Source: Phytophthora quininea
Lineage: Eukaryota; Oomycota; Peronosporomycetes; Peronosporales; Peronosporaceae
DNA length: 64,000 nucleotides
Assembly: GCA_011947345.1 (NCBI GenBank)
Contig: JAAVTG010000023.1
Location: 372,001 to 436,000, forward strand
Reading direction: 5' to 3'
Below, piece after piece: positions 58,677 through 64,000 of this stretch (the first letter of the stretch is position 1; every line of letters begins with the position of its first letter). A model generated the notes under the pieces. That model was not told the DNA's origin and made no database searches. It saw only the letters and a list, made by a program, of their open reading frames with translations. The translations under genes were made by a program, and so were the position numbers.

Positions 58677-61654
58677 ATGGCGGAACCCAACATGCCGATG
58701 CTGCGCCAGTCGCTGGAGGGGACGCTGTCGCCCTTTGCCGAGACGCGCAAGGGCGCCGAGGGCTACCTGAGCACGCTGTCTGCGCAGCCCAACTACGTGC
58801 TGTTGTTGCTGCAGGTGCTGGAGAGCTCCAACGAGAAGCAGGAGGTGCGTCTGGCCGCCGCCTTGCTGTTCAAGAACTTCATCAAGCACAATTGGGACCC
58901 GGAGAAGCAGGGCTGCGTGCCTGCCAACGAGAAGACGCTGGTCAAGCAGCACCTGGTGGAGCTCATGTGCCGCATGCCCGAGGTGCTGCAGAAGCAGCTC
59001 ATTGAGGCATTGACGACCATCAGCGAGTACGACTTCCCCGCCCAGTGGACGGACCTGCTGGCCCAGCTGGTGCACAAGCTGCAGACCGAGCAGGACTGGC
59101 AGGTGCGCAACGGCGTGCTCATGACGGCCAACACTATTTTCAAACGCTTCCGCAACGTGTTCAAGTCGGATGACTTGTTCCTGGAGCTTAAACACTGCCT
59201 TGAGGTCTTCCAGGAGCCTCTACTGGTGTTTTTAAAGAGACAGGAGCTGCATTGAAGGCCCCGGGGGCTAATGCTCCGCAACAGGCGCAGATGATGACGG
59301 CGCTGCGCTTGATGGCGCGTATTTTCTACTCGCTCAACTGGCAGGATCTTCCTGAGTACTTTGAGGACCATATGGCCGAGTGGATGGAGGCATTCTTGAG
59401 CTACTTCAGCTACGAGAACCCGGCGCTTGTGGATGCGGATAATGAAGATGAACCAGGTCCGATTGATCGCCTGCTCGTGGCGATTGTAGAGAACATCAAT
59501 CTGTATGGGGAAAAGTACGACGAGGAGTTCAAGCCGTACTTGCAGAAGTTTACGGAAGTGATTTGGAACTTGCTGGCGAACCGGATTACGCTGTTTCCGA
59601 AGCACGACGAGCTGGCGGCCAAGTGCATGAAGTTCCTGACGGCGGTGGTCTCGCGCTCGTTCCACCGCGCACTGTTTGAGTCCCCGCAAGTGTTGACTGA
59701 GCTGTGTGGAATTGTAGTAACGAACCTGCAGCTCAGATCGTCCGATGAGGAACTGTTTGAGGATAACCCCATGGACTACATTCGCCGTGACATCGAAGGA
59801 TCGGACGGCGACAGTCGCCGCAGCGCTGCACGCGACTTGGTTCGCGGTCTTCTGAGCAACTTTGATGAGGCTGTGACACAGATCTGCATGACGACGATCC
59901 AGACACACCTGCAGCAATACAAGGCCGATCCGGCACGAAACTGGGCGATGAAGGACGTGTCTATCAACCTGGTGATCGCCATCTCTGCGATGAAGCAGTC
60001 TCGCCTGCGTGGCGTGTCAGAGGTGAATAGTCGTGTGCCTTTGATGGATTTCTTCATGTCGGAGGTCCTCCCGGAGCTTTCTACTCCCAACCAAGCCTCT
60101 CTGATCTTAAAGGCCGACGCGATTAAGTTTGTTTCCACGTTCAGAAGCCAAATGCCGGTTGAAGTCATGGACCAGCTCTTCCCACTGCTGATGAACTGCA
60201 TGGACCCGTCTCAGTTCGTGGTGCACACATACGCGGCTGCCTGTCTAGAGCGTCTCCTGACTGTCAAAGAGCCGACCGGAGCTCTGCGTTTCTCGAAGGA
60301 GCGTCTAGCACCGTATTTGGGGAAGCTGCTAGGGCACGTATTTAACATCCTAGAGCAGCCCAACTACCCGGAGAACGACTACCTCATGAAGGTGGTTATG
60401 CGGGTAATGAACGTGGCGAAGGAAGACATTTTGCCTCTTACAGACATGGCTGTCAACAGGCTCACGAACATCCTGAACCGGATCTGCGCTAACCCGAGCA
60501 ACCCGTCGTTCAGCCACTTCCTATTCGAGTCGTTGTCTGTGCTGATCCTTAACGTTTGCAAGACCAATCCAGCCGCAACGGAACGCTTTGAAGAGCTACT
60601 CTTCCCGCCGTTCCAGAAGGTGCTGACGAATGACGTGGAGGCTCTGTCTCCTTACGTCTACCAAGTGCTGGCTCAGATGTTGGAGCTTCGCCCCAGTGGC
60701 ATGTCAGAGGCTTACAAGAGCATGTTCCCCGTGCTACTAAACCCGACGTTGTGGGAAAAAGTTAGCAACGTGCCTGCTATTGTAAAGCTGATCGAGGCTT
60801 ACATGCGGAAGGCGCCGAACGACGTCGCCCAATCCGTGCAAGGAATCCTCGGAGTCTTCCAGAAGTTGATTTCCTCCAGATCCACAGAAGCGAATGCGTT
60901 CTCGCTGCTCCGTGGGCTGTTCGCATTTATGCCCGGCGAGGCATACGCCAATTTCTTAACCGAAATCATCAAGATCTCGATGATCCGGCTGCAGACTCGC
61001 ATGTCGGGACGCAACTCCGTGGGCTACACGAAGGAGTTAATCTACACAGTGTCGGTGCTGATCGGAAAGCTTGGTCCGGATACATTCCTAGCGTCTCTAG
61101 AAAGCCTGCAGAAGGGCATGTCGACCATGTTCCTCAAGTCGGTGTGGCTGCCTTGCAATGTGCATGGCCGCAGCCCGGCCGAGCGCAAGGCCTGCGTCGT
61201 TGGGTTGACGCGCGTCATGTGCGAATCTGAACTCTGCGTTGCCGACTTGACACTTTGGACAGAAGCTCTGGGTGGCGCCGTGAGAATCATTCAAGAAGCT
61301 GGAGAGAGTGTTGCAGTGAAGGACGAAGACGAGTCTCTTCTTGAGCTCGAGCAGACGGGATACGAGGCCGGTTACGCGAAGCTGTTCTTCGCGTCTGTGG
61401 TTCCGCTTGACCACCTGCCAGAGTACCCTTCCCCAACGCGTTATCTTGCCGAGTCGATTGCAAAGCTGTCTGCTGCGAAGCCAGGCATGGTAAGTACCGA
61501 CTTTCCTTTCAACCATCCTACGTGTTGGTCTAACCTTGATGTTGTGTGTGTTCTTGTGCAGCATTTGGCATACGCTCAAACGAACTTGCCCACATCAGCA
61601 ACAATGTCAACGCTGAAGTCTTGCTTTACGCAGAACCACGTTCCGTTCCCGTAG
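58677..61654 (+). CDS. CSE1L: Exportin-2 (CSE1/CAS), importin-alpha re-exporter
   Basis: Karyopherin-beta family HEAT-repeat protein that returns importin-alpha to the cytoplasm with Ran-GTP. About 968 residues, the normal CSE1 length. The N-terminus has the importin-beta N-domain (KGAEGYLSTLSAQPNYVLLL, AALLFKNFIKHNWD), then ISEYDFPAQWTDLLAQLV and NGVLMTANTIFKRFR, and throughout the typical CSE1 landmarks (YENPALVDADNEDEPGPIDR, FSHFLFESLSVLILNVCKTN). One intron, 61490-61561, just before the end; the last exon encodes a short tail ending VPFP. A T5 run at 59229-59233 lacks one base. Start ATG 58677. Confidence 0.94.
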
Positions 61655-61871
61655 ATTGGATCATAACTCGATGGACAAGGCTTCGTTTGCCTGCAGTTCA
61701 ATAAAAGGCTGGGGAGCATGCAACAGCATTCCACCACACTGGGCTCTATTAGTTTGTTGTCGTTTACGAGCAGTGGATTTCGAGAGCATTTAGTAAGAAG
61801 TGGGTCTTATTCTAAACAAGGAAGTCTCCACCAGGGTATCGCATCAGCGCGCAACAATGGATGGCAGTCAC

Positions 61872-63493
61872 TTACTGCGGGGCGTTGTACATGTCAATGC
61901 TCTCGTCCGACTGCGGGCTGGAAACCGTGCGGTTGAACGGAGTGAAGCCCATGTTCTTGGCTTGCATGCGAGCGTCGCAGCGCTCAGCGTGCAATCGCTC
62001 GAAGTAGGCCTGGTTGACGTCGCCCGTGACGTACTTACCGTTGAAGCACGACGAGTCAAAGTTCTCGAGCGTCGAGTTCTCCTGTCGCACGCAGTCCTCC
62101 AGGTCTTTGAGTTCCTGGTAAATCATCCACTCACAGCCAATTTCCTTGGCCACCTGCGCCTCGGTCTTGTTGAACGCAATGAGCTCCTCGGTCGTGGGCA
62201 TATCGATGCCGTACACGTTGGGGTGGCGGATAGCGGGAGCGGCCGACGCGAAGTACACCGCCTTGGCTCCGTTCTCACGTGCAATCTGCACAATCTGGCG
62301 CGACGTGGTGCCGCGCACGATCGAGTCGTCGACCAGAAGCACCACCTTGCCTTCAAACTCGGATCGGAGAGCGTTCAATTTCATGCGCACAGTCTTCTTG
62401 CGAGCCACCTGACCAGGCATGATGAACGTACGCGCAATGTAGCGGTTCTTCACGAAGCCCTCACGGTACGGCAGGTTGAGTCGCTGCGAGGCCTCAAGAG
62501 CCGACGTGCGGCTCGTGTCCGGGATCGGAATCACCACGTCGATACCGTGGTCGGGACGTTCGCGCAGGATCTTCTCGGCGAGCTTGGCTCCCATGTTACG
62601 ACGAGCCTGGTAGACCGACACGCCGTCGATGAACGAATCCGGGCGAGCAAAGTACACGTGCTCGAAGATGCAGGGGGACAGCTTAGCGTCAGGCACACAC
62701 TTGCGCGAGATCAGTTCCGCGCCCTGCTTGATGACGACGCACTCGCCAGGAGCAAAGTCGCGCTCCATCTTGAACTCCAGAGTGTCGATGGCCACACTCT
62801 CCGAGGCAACCACGTAGTCCATGCCGTACTGGTTCTTGCGGGTACCGTAAACCAGCGGGCGGATGCCATGCGGGTCGCGGAAGGCCACGATACCGAAGCC
62901 GTTGATCAGCACGACGGCCGAGTAGCCGCCGCGGCAGCGCTTGAATAGCCCCGTGACGGCATCAAAGACCATTTCGACGTCCAGCGTCTGGTCGACGCGC
63001 TTAAGCAGCTCGTCGGCCAGGATGTTGAGCAGCAGCTCCGAGTCCGAGTCGGTGTTGACGTGGCGGAAGTTGGTGTTGGCCAGCTGGTCCACCAGCTCGT
63101 GCGAGTTGGTGAGGTTGCCGTTGTGGGCCAGAGCCACTCCGTAAGGAGAGTTGGTGTAGAAGGGCTGCGCCTCCGAGCTGGAACTGGAACCGGCCGTCGG
63201 GTAGCGGCAGTGGCCGATGCCCATGTTGCCGCGCAGACTCAGCATGTGGTTCTGCTTGAAGACGTCACGCACAAGGCCGTTGTCCTTGCGCAGGAACAGA
63301 CGCTTCTTCTCACAGGTCATGATACCGGCAGCATCTACAGACGCAGCAGGATAATCAATGGACTGTAGTAATAGGCTGCAGGGTTGTGACACACACCTTG
63401 GCCGCGGTGCTGCAGCACGGTGAGGCCGTCGTAGAGGCCCTGGTTGCAGTGCTCGTACTTGTTGGCCAGTACCAACGCGATGATGCCGCACAT
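61872..63493 (-). CDS. ADE4: Amidophosphoribosyltransferase (purine biosynthesis step 1)
   Basis: Glutamine PRPP amidotransferase makes 5-phosphoribosylamine. Exon 1 63397-63493 and exon 2 61872-63334 with a 62-nt intron; 519 residues, no frame break. The protein starts MCGIIALVL: Cys2 becomes the N-terminal nucleophile of the Ntn glutaminase domain after Met removal, with no propeptide. Glutaminase landmarks: LQHRGQDAAGI across the junction, GIGHCRYPTAG, ALAHNGNLTN and NTDSDSELLL. The C-terminal phosphoribosyltransferase domain has the PRPP loop VLLVDDSIVRGTTSRQIV and VIPIPDTSRTSALEAS. Cytosolic. End-to-end with exportin-2 (217 bases between stops). Confidence 0.96.
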
Positions 63494-63741
63494 GGTCGAG
63501 GAGAGGGCGCGGGGGCTGCGAGGTGAGAGGCTGCAGGACGCTCGGAGGAGATTCCGCCAATGCCGCAAAAACCAACAAGAAGGGAAACAGCTGGGCTCTC
63601 GATCATGTTTAGACACAGAAGACGTCGCTCTGCACATCTTGCTCGAAACTTGAATTGATCGGGAGCAGGAAACGTTTGGCTGCCAGCACTCGAACACGCA
63701 AAAGGCAAGGTTGAAGCTGGGAGCGGTACTGATAGATCAAA

Positions 63742-64000
63742 TTACTGGGGCTGTAGCGTAAGAGACTTCAATACCGACTTGGACTTAGCTGCAGCGTTTG
63801 GTTTCTTCTTTAACGGAACGACCGGCGCACTGATCGGCCGATCGGGAGACAGAATAGCTCGCGTTGCAGTGATGTTCATCAAACTACAAGGCAAAACCCA
63901 CAAAATGATGTCAACAACTCCATAGATACAGCACAAAAACAGGAAGTTTTGCCTACCTCAGAGGAGACGGCTGCGGAGCTTTTGCTTCCCTTTGATCGGA
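63742..64000 (-). CDS. 3' end of an unrecognised gene (runs off the right edge)
   Basis: A short terminal exon (63742-63883) and part of the exon before it (63957-64000), joined by a 73-nt intron with GTAGGC donor and TTGTAG acceptor. The visible tail contains ILSPDRPISAPVVPLKKKP and ends KSLTLQPQ, basic and Pro-rich with no domain. I do not recognise it. Confidence 0.55.

Noticed and set aside
1..64000. Mobile elements, CRISPR arrays, tRNA or rRNA genes
   Set aside because: I scanned by eye and found no transposase or reverse transcriptase motifs, regularly spaced repeats, or cloverleaf-like sequence with A and B boxes.

Overview
This is a nuclear genome segment from an oomycete, most likely Phytophthora or a close relative. 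The evidence is: short GT-AG introns of about 60-80 nt, compact and often divergent genes, oomycete initiator-like motifs before several start codons, GT48 glucan synthases, a six-cysteine elicitin-like secreted protein, and flagellar genes expected in a zoospore-forming organism. I see 24 protein-coding genes, two of them cut by the window edges. I saw no tRNA, rRNA, CRISPR array or intact transposon.

Layout. 1-12.8 kb: two tandem minus-strand 1,3-beta-glucan (callose) synthase genes, the first running off the left edge. 13.4-19 kb: a TBC1D20-like Rab GAP, a lipid-anchored-type RING protein, a secreted DUF2817/M14-like peptidase and ribosomal protein eL8 (L7a). 19.3-23.8 kb: a large BAR-type/GRAM/VASt/TM protein of the LAM/Aster sterol-transfer class. 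24-32.4 kb: a coiled-coil protein, an EIF1AD homologue, an RS-rich protein, a Sel1-repeat protein and the U2AF large subunit. 32.5-36 kb: an elicitin-like protein, an ankyrin protein, a RING-H2 protein and ribosomal P1. 36-52 kb: DRC7 and an axonemal inner-arm dynein heavy chain, divergently arranged. 52.6-64 kb: a D-type-like cyclin, a PDZ/coiled-coil protein, a BTB-ankyrin-FYVE protein, the exportin-2 (CSE1) homologue, amidophosphoribosyltransferase, and the 3' end of an unknown gene.

Themes. Cell wall (two glucan synthases), sterol handling (VASt transporter and elicitin-like protein, relevant because Phytophthora is a sterol auxotroph), flagellum (DRC7, dynein, possibly two more), endosomal traffic (BTB-ANK-FYVE, TBC, MIT-like N-termini) and splicing (U2AF, RS protein).

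Important caveat. At least 25 places across at least 14 genes need one or two extra bases to keep the reading frame, almost always inside a run of one nucleotide. Housekeeping genes are affected too. This pattern points to homopolymer under-calling in the assembly, not to pseudogenes. Genes below are therefore given as single loci spanning these breaks, and the break positions are listed.
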